Shown here: piece by piece, positions 21,239 to 31,759 of the stretch | Layout: every line of letters starts with the position of its first letter | Position numbering within the stretch: position 1 is the stretch's first letter | From: Laburnicola sp. R22_1 | Taxonomy: Eukaryota; Ascomycota; Dothideomycetes; Pleosporales; Didymosphaeriaceae | Assembly: GCA_014281115.1 (NCBI GenBank) | Contig: JACONQ010000009.1 | Span: forward strand, 310,001 to 374,000 | DNA length: 64,000 nt | Reading direction: 5' to 3' | Made by a program: the position numbers and the translations under genes | Notes under the pieces: model-generated | Told to the model about the DNA's origin: nothing | Databases searched by the model: none | The model's input: only the letters and a program-made list of their open reading frames with translations

Positions 21239-22556
21239 TTACTCAGGTGTGTAACCACCCGGCAGTTCAGTGAGCCCTAGAACTCAGTCAGGAACCCTCA
21301 TCTAAAAGCGCCAGGACAATACTCACAAGCATCCTCACCAATATCCTCTTCCACCGTGCGCTTCAAGCCAGCGCACTTGTTCATGTCCGCTATGGACTGT
21401 TGCTTGCCGCCACAGCTCGTCGCGTAGCATTCCGTATCCTGTGATGCACAGTCAGCACCTTTTCTGTTTGACTTGAAGCACGTATGACTATATCCGTACC
21501 AGAATGTTCTGCAGCGCATCATCCTTCCAGCCAAACACGTAATCGCCGTGGTTGGCAAAGCCAGTTGGATCGCCAAATGACCACACGAAAGGTTGCGAGC
21601 CGTCTTCGGGCCAGTCGGCGGGGTCATTGAACTTTGATGTATCCCAGATGACTTCGTACCTAGACGAAAGGGTACGCCGTCAGCATAACTCAAGACAATA
21701 GGGAAAGTGCATCGTGGCTGTTAACCGGCGGAACACACGCTGTGGCTGAGACACATCCACGTTGCACTTGGGACCTTACGTACATGACTTGAGAAGTGCG
21801 CACAGGGTGTGTGGCCGGACACGGACCCGCGGACTCAAAGGTACCGCTCTCAGGATAGCTATCAGGCGTGACATCAGTATTTCGACTTCCCAACTTAAGG
21901 GACATAATCGCATACCTCATGTGGGACATATGGTTTGGCGCGTCTAAATTTTTTCCATCCCAACAGGTGGGGAAACGGACCGAAGTCATTATTCCATAAC
22001 TGCAGACATGTTCCGGAAAGTGTACGACTTCCTTTTCGCGGGAACTGGGGTCCGACATGCACGTGTACGTGAGCTGACGGAAGCGTGCGGCCTCATCTTT
22101 AGTGCGAGCGTTGACGTCTCCAACAAACATGCGAAAGCCCGGCTTGAAGGCGGTCACTTTGCTCTTGGGCGTTGAATCGTAAAGCGGATCTGACATGTAG
22201 TATACTGTCATCCCTCCGCCGGTCGCACCTTCGAAGCCTACGTTGCTGTGTTGCGGCACGCGTTTGTAGGTTCCATTGCGGGCTCGGAAGTATAGCACAG
22301 CGGTCCAGTAGTTGCTGAAGTCTTCGGAAAACTGACAAGTCGTGCAGGTACTCTCTCCAGGCATGTCCTTGGAAGGGTCCATAGTAGCGTTGAAGGAGTT
22401 ACCGCCCACAATCTGGTGAACATGAGGAGAAGGCACTTGGCCGGGTGTGACTAGCGGATCAAGGCGTTCGACAACGAGCTGAGAGCATTGGAATCGAATT
22501 AGTGCGGAGGTTGGGCTCGCAAGAGCCAAAAGGGCGAGGTGGGCGGTCCAATGCAT
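21239..22556 (-). CDS. Secreted DUF1996-domain protein, four exons
   Basis: Exons 22556-21784, 21659-21500, 21438-21327 and 21276-21239 give 360 aa; introns are 124, 61 and 50 bp with canonical ends (GTACGTAAG, GTACGG, GTGAGT donors). An N-terminal signal peptide (MHWTAHLALLALASPTSA) is followed by FQCSQLVVERLDPLVTPGQVP and PHVHQIVGGNSFN, the start of the DUF1996 domain. Later blocks fit the family: GMTVYY, FKPGFRMFVGD, ICSYG-like and FPTCWDGKNLD, then QVMYEVIWDTSKF across intron 1, PFVWSFGDPTGFANHGDYVFGW, and the Cys-rich end (CYATSCGGKQQS, NKCAG). Splicing the last intron gives AWLTELPGGYTPE, the usual WLxxLPG ending. DUF1996 proteins are extracellular fungal proteins of unknown biochemical role. 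Intact. Confidence 0.92.
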
Positions 22557-23313
22557 CGTGACTGCGTTGCGATGGTTCTCCGGTGGTTCAGAAATTTCTC
22601 GACAGTGGACACGAGAGTGGCGGAAGCATCTAAAGTATCCCAGTCAGGATTGTTGGGCAACGAGAAGATCTAATGCTAAGTCAGAACTCGAGCCTAGAGT
22701 TGCTGAGCAACGTATCTCCGCCAGTCCGTGTCATAAGTGCTCCTGGGGGAAGTTGAGACCTCCAGGATGGCATCAGGCTGGGAGAACCGTTGATTGGCGT
22801 TGCGGAGCAAATGGTATCGGGCACATGGGATCTGCAGCTCGATATGAGCTGTCGAAACATCTGGAAGACGGATATATTGAAGACTATCGCCGTGGCCTGG
22901 TAGACGTCCGGGCTCTCTGGAGGACGAGCTCGAATCAAAGTCGCCGCTTAATCTACCCCCATCTACAGTATTGCTCAACACTTTCGCATCCTGGAACGCA
23001 GCATCAAAAATGTTAAGTTCGTTGCTCCACATTTGGCGCTCCACACGGGATGGGTAGCTCGAAATTGCCGGCAATAAGGTATTCGCCACATGGACTTTTC
23101 GCATGAACTCGCGAGGCAGAAGGGGCCGGCTATTTTCATATGAGAGATAACTGTGCAGGCGTGAAGTTCAATGTTGAGCACACCATAGCGGAACCTAGGA
23201 ACGTGCCTGTTTAGGAAGCCAAGCGCCATAGAAGACGACGGAGGAACAATATCACCCACCTACTACCTCCCCTTGAGGAAGTCTGGTGTTCTATCCTCAT
23301 CACATCGCTCAAA
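22557..23313. promoter_or_regulatory. Shared divergent upstream region of two secreted-protein genes
   Basis: 757 bp between the starts of the minus-strand DUF1996 gene and the plus-strand cysteine-rich gene, so both promoters must lie here. The overlapping frames at 22558-23016 and 22694-23104 show no domain or signal peptide. No specific operator was identified. Confidence 0.5.
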
Positions 23314-23679
23314 ATGCTCTCCAAAGTCGCTCTCTTTGCGCTATACGCTCTTTGCGCAGGCGCGGATGCTCGTCCTTCCTTGTTCAAAGCGAACACAAAT
23401 CTCTGCCCCACCGACACCGAATATGCGTGCTTCGACGTGATCAACTCATCGCTCTGCCTGTACCAGAGCACGACGCGAAATGCCACAGCTGCGCAGATGG
23501 CCGCCTGCGTTGACTACCCTGGTGGAATGAGTGATTTGCCAGGTGCTTCCAAGGTACGTGCATGATGCGGGAAAGACAGAAAAGCGCTAACGATCATCCA
23601 GCTATGTCGCTGTCCAGGCTGCCACTCCACGTCCATCAACGAGGCCATCTCGAGGTTATTTCCTCCGCCGTGCGCATAG
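23314..23679 (+). CDS. Small secreted cysteine-rich protein (effector-like), two exons
   Basis: Exons 23314-23553 and 23602-23679 give 105 aa. A clear signal peptide (MLSKVALFALYALCAGADA) precedes a mature part of about 86 residues with eight cysteines, an even number suited to four disulphides. Cysteines are in NLCPTD, YACFD, SLCLY, AACVD, LCRCPGCH and PPPCA. The 48-bp intron is textbook: GTACGT donor, GCTAAC branch site at 23585-23590, CCAG acceptor, phase 0; four of the eight cysteines come from exon 2. Features expected of fungal effectors or other apoplastic proteins: size, secretion, Cys content, and a position about 120 bp from a transposon and 3.7 kb from a RIP block. No family assignment; the effector role is inference. 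Confidence 0.8.
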
Positions 23680-23799
23680 CTGGATTTTGTATGCAGAGGA
23701 TGAGCGAGGGAGTGGTGATGGTTTGGGGTGTTGTGTTGTCTCGTTCCGGTGGCCCTGGCGCTAGCCTTGTTTTTACCACTAAGCTCGGCTATATAGCTA
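23680..23799. other. Junction between gene space and transposon cluster
   Basis: 120 bp from the stop codon of the secreted-protein gene to the TA target of the next transposon. The last part (AAGCTCGGCTATATAGC at 23781-23797) is half of a split palindrome whose other half lies at 27341-27366. Confidence 0.6.
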
Positions 23800-25554
23800 T
23801 TGATCACATAGGGTTCCTGATCACCCCACCGAAACGCGCACCCTGAATAAAACACGCGATATCTCTCAACAACGCTCTTATAATTGCCATTAAGTACACA
23901 TAGATTCAAGCGCTACAGCTGCTGTAGCTACTGCAGCCCTTTCTAAAGCGCTTAATATAGTATATTTACATTGCTAAGCTGCTAAAGCCTCAGCTGCGCG
24001 CATACCCTCTATAATAGTCTCTACCTCTGCAAAGCGTTGATTTGGGTCTATCTGAACGCGCTTTCGTGGCCGGTGAGAGCTAGTAGTCTGTAGATGATAC
24101 TCAAGGCGTCTTTTCTCTAATTCTAGCCCTGCAGCTCTAGCATTCGCAGCTGCTAGCGCCTTACCTGCTTTTTGTAGGAGGAGCTAGGTCCTACAACCTA
24201 GGTTTTCGAGGCTCTGGACGTCGCGCTGCGCCAAGTAGAGATCCCGAGGGCCTTAAGGGGTAGAGAGGAAGCTCTAAGGCTGCTGCTAAGGTTGCTGCTG
24301 AGGCGTAGGCGTTGTAGGCCTCTGAGAGACCTGTGACGAGCTAAGCACGTGATTAATGTTGAATGGGCAGATACTAGCAGCCTGCCAACCAGCTCGAATC
24401 ACACGCTCTGTGAAGCCTTCCTCCCTAGCTTAATAGTAGCAGGCAATAAAGCGCTCCTTCTTGATAGGCGCGGCGTCGTTAAGCGATGCGAGCTCCTGGA
24501 TCTAGCGTTAGTAACTAGACTTAATTACTAAGAAAGGAGCGAGATCTAGAGGCTGTAGGACGTGAGAGGAGTGCGCAGGTAGGTATAGGAGCTCAATTCG
24601 ATGCTGTTTACAGAGCTAGAGGAACTTAATATTAATATAGCTGCCATAGCCGTTAAGAATAAGCAGGCGGTACTGGCCATCAGCTGGCGTCGTCTTAGGG
24701 ATAAATATGCGCTGCAGCCACTTAACACCTATCGCATTTGACGTCTATCCATTCTTAGAGGTTGTATAGAGCTAGTTAGGTATTAATTTGGCTAGGAACT
24801 AGGTAGTCTGCAGGCTCTAGCCCTTGAAGATAACTACGCAGCGCAGCTTCCGCCCTGTTGCCAATACGCACTCAATTATTAAGACCCACTCGCGATTCTC
24901 TAGCGACTTAACGTAAGCCTTCTTCTTTAATGCCCTAGCAAGGACTCTAGTGTTAGTACATACACCTAGCGCAATGCCAGTCTCATCCATATTGTACGTA
25001 TTCTCTATCTATATATTAAGTCGCTGTCAAGTCTGCTCATAGAGCTCTAGGAACGCGCGGAGCTATTCTAGCGTAGCTGCCTCAGCTCTCTAGGCGTTAA
25101 GCTTCCGGCCTACTACTAAGGCGACGCGTGGCTGGCGCTTAATAAAGTGTGAGAGCCAGAGCTTGCTAACAGGCTGATTGTCGCCGTTTATGCGCAGAAT
25201 TCGATTTGCCATCTCTCGCGCGCGAGCGTGTGGAGGAGGATAGCCGCGTGCGTCTTCTTCAAGGATCCATTCAATAAGGAAATCCTCTTGTAGAGGAGTT
25301 AATCGCTGCTGGTGTTGATGGCTAAGCGCGCTCGTTATTGCGCCACAGAGTCGCGTTAATAGCGTAGATTGAGGGATATTGTACGCCTTTGCAGCTGCGC
25401 GTTGGCTAGAATAAAGACCTGCGTTAAAATCGCTGATAGCTGATTGTATAGCTAGCTCACGGGCGTCCATTTTAATGAGCGTTGTTGAGAGATATCGCGT
25501 GTTTTGTTTAGGGTGCGCGTTTCGGTGGGGTGATCAGGAACCCTATGTGATCAA
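23800..25554 (-). mobile_element. Pogo/Fot1-type DNA transposon, third copy
   Basis: 1755 bp with TIRs of at least 60 bp (TTGATCACATAGGGTTCC... at 23800 and its complement ending 25554), flanked by TA at 23798-23799 and 25555-25556. Each TIR has TGATCAC twice at 17-bp spacing. The transposase is on the minus strand. Confidence 0.92.
23900..25470 (-). pseudogene. Pogo-type transposase of the third element, broken
   Basis: 25470-25090 is open: psq-type helix-turn-helix (AIQSAISDFNAG, SQRAAAKAYNIPQSTL) and a CENP-B-like second domain (LTPLQEDFLIEWILEEDARG, ANRILRINGD, WLSHFIKRQP). Downstream, after stops, YNMDETGIALGVCTNTRVL keeps the first Asp, whereas LLILNGYGSY has Asn in place of the second. 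The C-terminal part matches that of the fourth element. The mutations fit G:C-to-A:T. Confidence 0.8.
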
Positions 25555-25570
25555 TAACTAAGCTAGCGTA

Positions 25571-27340
25571 CATAGTCTCCGGCCACCCGGGGATTCCGGC
25601 CACCCCACCAAAACGCGACACCCGCACAAAACACGCGATATCTTAACAACGCTTATTATGATTGCCACTGCGTGCACATAGACTCTAGAGTTGCAGCAGC
25701 AGCAGCTACTAAAGCTGTTTCTGAAGCGCTCGATATAGTAGATCTTTGCTGCTAAGCTCCTGCAGCCTCAGCTGCGCGTATAGCCTCTACGATAGTCTCT
25801 ACCTCTGCAAAGCGTCGATTTGGGTCTATTTGAACGCGCTTTCGAGGACGCTGAGAGCTAGTAGTCTGTAGATGATACTCAAGGCGTCTTTTCTCTAATT
25901 CTAGCCCTGCAGCTCTAGCATTTGCAGCTGCTAGCGCCTTACCTGCTTTCTGAAGGAGTAGCCGGGTCCTACAACCTAGATTCTCGACGCTCTGGACGTC
26001 GCGCTGCGCTATATAGAGATCGCGAGGGCCTTAAGGGGTTGAGAGGAAGCTCTGAGGCTGCTAATAAGGCTGCTGCTGATACGTAGGCGTAGTAGGCCTC
26101 TGAGAGACTTGCGACGAGCTGAGCACGTGATTGATGTTGAATGGGCAGATACCAGCAGCCTGCCAGCCAGCTCGAATCACACGATCTGTGAAGCCTGCCT
26201 CCCTAGCTTGATAGTAGCAGGCGATAAAGCGCTCCTTCTTAACAGGCGCGGCGTCGTCGAGCGATGCAAGCTCCTGGATCTGGCGTCGGTAACTAGACTT
26301 GATAACGGAGAAAGGGGCGAGATCTAGAGGCTGTAGGACGTGCGAGGTATGCGCAGGTAGGTATAGGAGCTCTATTTGATGCTGTTTGCAGAGCCATAGG
26401 AAGTCTATATCGATGTGGCTGCCATAGCTGTCGAGGATGAGGAGGCGGTACTGGCCATCACCTACAGCTGTCTTAGGGATAAATATGCGCTGTAGCCACT
26501 CAACACCTATCGCTTTCGACGTCCATCCGTTCTTAGAGGTTGTATAGAGCCAGTTAGGTACGTAGGACGAGGGAAACCATATAGTCTGTAGGGTCTGGCC
26601 TTTGAAGATGACGGCGCAGTGCAGTTTCCGCCCTGCTGCTGATACACACTCGATTATAGAGACCCACTCGCGATTCTCTGGAGACCGAATGTAAGCCTTC
26701 TTCTTCTGGCTACTAGAGAGTACTCTGGTGTTCGTACATACCCCTAGAGCTACACCAGTCTCATCTATATTCCAGATATCCTCTGTACGTATATTGAGGC
26801 GTATTCTAGTCTGCTCAAAGAGCTCTAGAAAGGCGCGTACACGCTCTGGAGTAGCTGAATCAGCTCTCTGAGCCTCTAGCTTTCTGCCGACTACTGAGGC
26901 TATGCGTGGCTGGCGCTTGATGAAGTGGTATAGCTAGTGCTTGCCGACAGGCTGATCGTCGCCGTTCATACGTAGGATTCGATTGGCCATTTCTCGAGCG
27001 CGAGCGTGTGAGGGAGGACAGGCGCGCGCGTCTTCTTCGAGGATCCATTCTACTAGGAAGTCCTCTTGTAGAGGAGTCAGCCGCTGCTGATGCTGATGGC
27101 TAGTTACGCTGGTAGTCGCGCCACGTAGTCGGTCTTGAAATGTAGATCGAGGAAGGCCGTACGCCTCTGCTGCTGCTCGCTGGCTCTTATACATGCCTGT
27201 ATTGTAATCGCTGATCGCTGATTGTATAGCCAGCTCACGGGCGTCCATATTGATGAGTGTTATGGAAAGAAATCGCGTGTTTTGTGCGGGTGTCGCGTTT
27301 TGGTGGGGTGGCCGGAATCCCCGGGTGGCCGGAGACTATG
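25571..27340 (-). mobile_element. Pogo/Fot1-type DNA transposon, fourth copy, lightly mutated
   Basis: 1770 bp with TIRs of about 70 bp (CATAGTCTCCGGCCACCC... at 25571, complement ending 27340), flanked by TA at 25569-25570 and 27341-27342. Each TIR has CCGGCCACCC twice at 17-bp spacing. It lies 14 bp beyond the third element (TA included) in the same orientation. The two share transposase sequence but not the outer TIR sequence, so they belong to related but distinct subfamilies. Confidence 0.93.
25680..27248 (-). pseudogene. Pogo-type transposase of the fourth element, nearly intact
   Basis: Starts at ATG 27248 (MDARELAIQSAISDYNTG). Codon-by-codon reading finds TAG at 26934-26936, where the third copy has Trp (WLSHFIKR). 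The whole catalytic region from there to about 26064 is then open with all three Asp present: WNIDETGVALG, LLILDSYGSH, LQPLDLAPFS. Two more stops, TAG 26061-26063 and TAA 26031-26033, and at least one later, lie in the C-terminal tail (KAGKALAAANARAAGLELEKRRLEY in pieces). All are explained by single G:C-to-A:T changes. It looks recently active before mild RIP. Confidence 0.85.
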
Positions 27341-27381
27341 TACGCTAGCTTATATAGCCGAGCTTATTAGGCTGGCAAATG

Positions 27382-27460
27382 AGTTGGGTTGAGGTTGGGT
27401 TAGGGTCTTACGTAATCTAGGTATAGGTTAGATTAGGGTTATATAGACTACCTACCTAAT
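27382..27460. repeat. TTAGG/TTGGG-rich telomere-like stretch, left edge of AT block
   Basis: Irregular GGTTGAGG, TTGGGTTAGGG and GTATAGGTTAGATTAGGG units. A very similar stretch lies at 63190-63340 at the other edge of the AT-rich block. It is not a regular TTAGGG array. Confidence 0.6.
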
Positions 27461-27612
27461 CAAACTTATACTTAAGATCTATACAACCTAACTTTAATCT
27501 AATTTAAATTATATAAAACTTTAATTTAATTTAATTTTTTAAATACTATTAAAAATATAAAATTATTATAGCTATTTATTATAAATTAGGTTAAAATTAA
27601 GTTAAAGTTATA

Positions 27613-27723
27613 TATAGTATTAATTAATCTAGTTAAGAATATAATAATAAAGGCTTTTATTTTAAATAATATAAAAAAAGTAAAGCCGTTTACTTAGTAG
27701 TTAAAAAGAGTATAAAAAGGTAG
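27613..27723 (+). mobile_element. Short copy of the TGTGGCG family
   Basis: About 111 bp. Its start TATAGTATTA is what TGTGGCGTTA becomes if every G and C is mutated RIP-fashion; the body has the family core (AAGGCTTTTAT, ACTTAGTAGTTAAAAAGAG). Flanked by an 11-bp direct repeat (TTAAAGTTATA at 27602-27612 and 27724-27734). Confidence 0.6.
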
Positions 27724-27734
27724 TTAAAGTTATA

Positions 27735-30558
27735 TAGACTTTAGGTGTAGATTAAATTAAGTAAGTAGTTTATATAATTTTAACTTAACCTATACTTAAG
27801 ATTTATATTATAGTAAATTATTATAGAAAAGTCATACTAATTATAACTTAGAAAGCAACTATATTATATTCTATATATAAATTAAATTATTAAGTACTAG
27901 AAGAAAGAAACTGCCTATTAAATTCTTAAGAGCTAATTAAGCACTAGCTTACTATATAACCTATGTAGTAGAGTTTATTTTATTATATACCTTTTATTTA
28001 TAAAGGCTTAGTTTTATTAAGCTTTTACTAAACACTCTTTTAAAAAATACTTTAAATATTCTATAGCGTCTCCTACTAGTAAGCAAAGGTTAGGCCTACT
28101 TTTAATAGTAGTTTTTACTAATTATTTAGTTTTATATAACTTTAAATAATAGTTTATAAATACTTACCTATTTTTATTACTAATTTGCCTATTTTACTTA
28201 TTTTTACACTTTTATATTATTTAATAGCTTAGCTTTTTATTCTTTTAAACTCTAAACTACTTTTAAGTCTTTACTTAGCCTACTTTATTATATATTTCTA
28301 TTTTTAAATTAATTATACTCTAGGCGCCTATATATCTAGCTACTTTAGTTTTAGTAGTAATAGTAGTAGTAGTAAGCTTTTTATTAGGGCAATAATAGTA
28401 TAGGCTTTAGTAGTTTTAATCTTTTACTAGTGTCTAAAAAGCTCTTTATTAGTATATTTATTAATTTTATATCTATATATAAGTTCTTTACACTCTAATA
28501 GTTTTTAAGCTAACTTTTAAAAAGTAATTTCTTTTTAAGTATATATATTAGCTTTAATATTATAGCCTAAATTTTTATAGCCTTTAAGTAAAATATTAGT
28601 AATAATAATAATCTACTTTACAGTCTATAATTCTGAGTAAATAGTTAAAATAATTTTATATCTTAGTTAAATTATAATTTTAATAAACTTATAATTAACA
28701 ATTTACTTTTCTACTTTTTTACTATAATTAAAAAGCGTAGTAGTATAATATTAAAAATAAATAAGTTATATTTTACTAGGCCTAATAGTCTAAATTATTA
28801 AATAATAAAAGCCCTTATTCTATATACCTACTAAGTCTATTTGCTACTACTACCTAAGAATATATTAACATTATTTATTTTTTATTATAGGTAATAATAC
28901 TTTATTCTATAATAGGTGCCTACTAGTATAGTATTAGTATTTCTAGTTTACTAATAATAATATAAACCTACTATTTAGTAGTATATATATAGTTTACTAT
29001 ATTAATAATAAAAGCGTTTTATACTTATTTACTTTAAATATATTATATGGCGTTAAATATATTATATTATCTTATTTTTATAAACTTACCCCCTTAAATG
29101 CCTTTTAAACTAACTATTAAATAAGATTTTATTTTTACATTTTAATTATTCTGTTATATATTAAATATATATACCAAAAGGTCTACGATATTTCTCTTCC
29201 TGATATTAAATATATATAATAAATTTTAATATCTAGATTTAAGTAATACTTAGCTTTCTAAAAGTAATATTTATATTCAAGGACCTTACTATTAGCAATA
29301 ATCTTAAATTCTTATCTTAATTAACTCTTAACTCTTTAATTCTATATTCTTCTACTTTACTTTTAAATACTATTTGTAACAGTTTGTGCCTATCTCCCTA
29401 CTAGTTATTTACTATTACCTTTTCTTTTACACTATAATAGCGCCTTTTACCTTATAGAAGGCGCCTTTTTTAGTTAGTATTAGCGTGTAGTTAGTGTAGG
29501 CCTATGACCTATGTCACCTACTATATAAGTAAGGGCCCCCTAGATCCCTTGTTTATTTCCTATTTTAGTATAGTCTTAATTTAGTTATCTCTTTTAACTA
29601 TACTAGCTATTTTTAAGAAGTTTACTCTATAAGACTATATACTACCCTTATATTATACTAAGATTAATATTTTCTTTAGCTATAGATAGCAATATAATAT
29701 CTACTCCTTTTTTAAAACGCTACCTATAGGCAGTTAAACTAGTAGAAGTTTTACTTTATTAGTTACTAGAAAAGATTTCTAGCGTTAGAAAGTTTATATT
29801 TTACTACTCTAAGGTCTATTAAAAGAAACCGCTTCTAAGTTCCTCCTCTACTTAATATATAAAAGTAGAAACTTTATTAGTTATTAGGAAAGATTTCTAG
29901 CGCTAAAGAGTTTATATTTTACTGCCCTAAAGTCTATTAAAAAAGGCTACTTCTAAGTTTCTCCTTTACTTATTACATAAGAGTAGGAATTTTATTAGTT
30001 ACTAGGAAGAATTCCTAGCGCTAGGAAGTTTATATTTTACTACCCTAAGGTTTATTAAAAAAGGCTACTTCTAAGTCCCTCCTTTACTTATTATATAAGA
30101 ATAGGAACTTTATTAGTTACTATAAAGAATCTCTAGTACTAGGGAGTTTATATTTTACTACTCTAAGATCTATTAAAAGAGGCTATTTCTAAGTTCCTTC
30201 TCTACTTAACGTATAATGGTAAGAACTTTATTAATTACTAGTTATACTAGACAGTTATTATACTATACTAAAGTCTATTAAAAGAGGCTGCTCCTAAAAT
30301 TCTAAAATGCTAAAAACAAATAATAATAAATAATTAACAAATAGTAACTACTACGCTATATCCTATAGAGCTAACTTGCCTAATAACTACCTTCTAGCGC
30401 TATTATAGCAACAGTATAAGATATAAAGCTAGGGGAATTAGAGTTAAGCTATAGTAGTAATATAGAAGTTAAAGTTTTATATATTTTAGTTTATACTTTA
30501 TCTTTTACTTAATCTTTTTTTAGCTTAGACTATACGCTAGCTTATATACTATATTTTT
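27735..30558. other. AT-rich decayed DNA, no gene
   Basis: About 2.8 kb, strongly AT-rich. At 29174, preceded by TA, lies CCAAAAGGTCTACGATATTT, the same terminus as the element at 56511-57460, so the left end of a second copy is likely; its right end was not found. Between about 29750 and 30240, four or five rough tandem units recur (ACTTTATTAGTTACTA, GATTTCTAGCGCTA, AAAGAGGCTACTTCTAAGT), about 115 bp each. Confidence 0.5.
29750..30300. repeat. Tandem repeat, unit about 115 bp, 4-5 copies
   Basis: Each unit reads in order: AACTTTATTAGTTACTA-GAA, a CTAGCGCTA-like core, GTTTATATTTTACTAC, CTAAGGTCTATTAAAA, GGCTACTTCTAAGT, CTCCTTTACTTA. The copies differ mostly by G/A and C/T, as in a repeat exposed to RIP. 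Confidence 0.7.
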
Positions 30559-30679
30559 TGTACTTACATCTTTTTTGCGCTCTTTTTAATTACTAAGCAG
30601 GGGGCTCTGCTTTTTTATTATGTTATTTAAGATAAAAGCCTTTGTCGTTCTACTCCTAGGTAGTTAATTTAATAACACA
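30559..30679 (-). mobile_element. Short copy of the TGTGGCG family
   Basis: Minus-strand copy of about 120 bp ending (plus strand) TAATAACACA, with the family core AGCAGGGGGCTCTGC. No clear flanking duplication. Confidence 0.6.
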
Positions 30680-31019
30680 TATGCTATATAAGACCTACTA
30701 CTCTAAGTTTATCTACTATATCCTTTTTATAACTCTACTTTACTTAATTCTACTATTATCTACACTATAGTAAGCCGCTACCCTTCTATCTAGAAGACCC
30801 CTTTAGTCCCTAGAGTGTTCCCTAAGTCTTCTTAATATAACTCTATAATAGATAATATAGTAGGGGATACTTATACGCACTCTACTAATAATAGTTTATA
30901 TAATATTTATTATAAAATTCTCCTACTTAATTCTACTAGTAATTTATTATTTATTAAGTATAGAAAGCAGCCTATAGCTACTACTAAGACAACTAGTTAC
31001 TTCGCTCCTAGCCTTACAA

Positions 31020-31757
31020 AAAAAAGAGTATTATTAAACTACTAAAAAAGATCTACCTTAATAGAATTTCTTATAAGGCTTTTAAGTATAATTAAAATAT
31101 TACTATATTTAAAGCAAATTAGCTAGATAATAAATTTTTACTAGCAAACTTTAAATAGCTTACGCACTAAGGCAAAGCTAAACTTAAAGCTACTAGAAAG
31201 TTTAGCGCATTTTTAGTATAATTTAAACTAGACTTATTACTCTAGTATAGCCTAAAAATAAAATAATTACTTACTACCTATTAGCTTTAGGCTTAATACT
31301 ACTTTTTTTAAGGCCTACTTTTAGAGACAGCACTAGATTTAGTAGCTAGGGCTATTATAAAGTCTAAAGAAAACCTTATATAGAAAAGTATTATTTAGAC
31401 TTTATATAAGCGCGCTAATATATTTAAATAAGCTTTTACTATACTTAAAGTATAGTTACCTTATACTATAATATATATAATAAAGGATAGATTCTAATTC
31501 TAGTTTAATAGTGCTAATTATATAGCTATTAAAGAAGACGTTTTTATTCTTAATAAAGCTCTCCCTTCTATTAAAGATAATTCTAATTTATAGCGCCGTA
31601 CTTAAGTTCTTTTAAAAGCCTCTAGTCTAAAAACGTCTAATTTACTATATAGTTTACGCCACTCTTATATAGCTAAGCAAAGCTTATTCTGCCTAGTTAT
31701 GCCCTAATATACGTCCTATCTAGCACTCTAGTAAGCGCCCTAATATCTACTCTAGCT
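31020..31757 (+). pseudogene. Retroelement gag-like remnant, first part
   Basis: Reading TAA/TAG as former Gln, one plus-strand frame runs through this stretch (e.g. LLANFK, KLKATRKFSAFL, LETALDLVARAIIKSKENL, LPSIKDNSNL). It is cut at 31758 by the Tc1-type insertion. The composition and position suggest a retrotransposon gag gene; no diagnostic motif was found, so the assignment is tentative. Confidence 0.4.
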
Positions 31758-31759
31758 TA

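Noticed and set aside
22558..23104. Overlapping frames on both strands between the two secreted-protein genes
   Set aside because: They overlap each other, lack domains, and occupy what must be the shared promoter region.
29750..30300. CRISPR-like array
   Set aside because: The units are contiguous diverged tandem repeats without unique spacers, and the window is clearly fungal.
27613..30679. One large element with 120-bp inverted ends (TGTGGCG units at both sides)
   Set aside because: The left unit has its own 11-bp duplication close on both sides, so the two units are better explained as separate short insertions.
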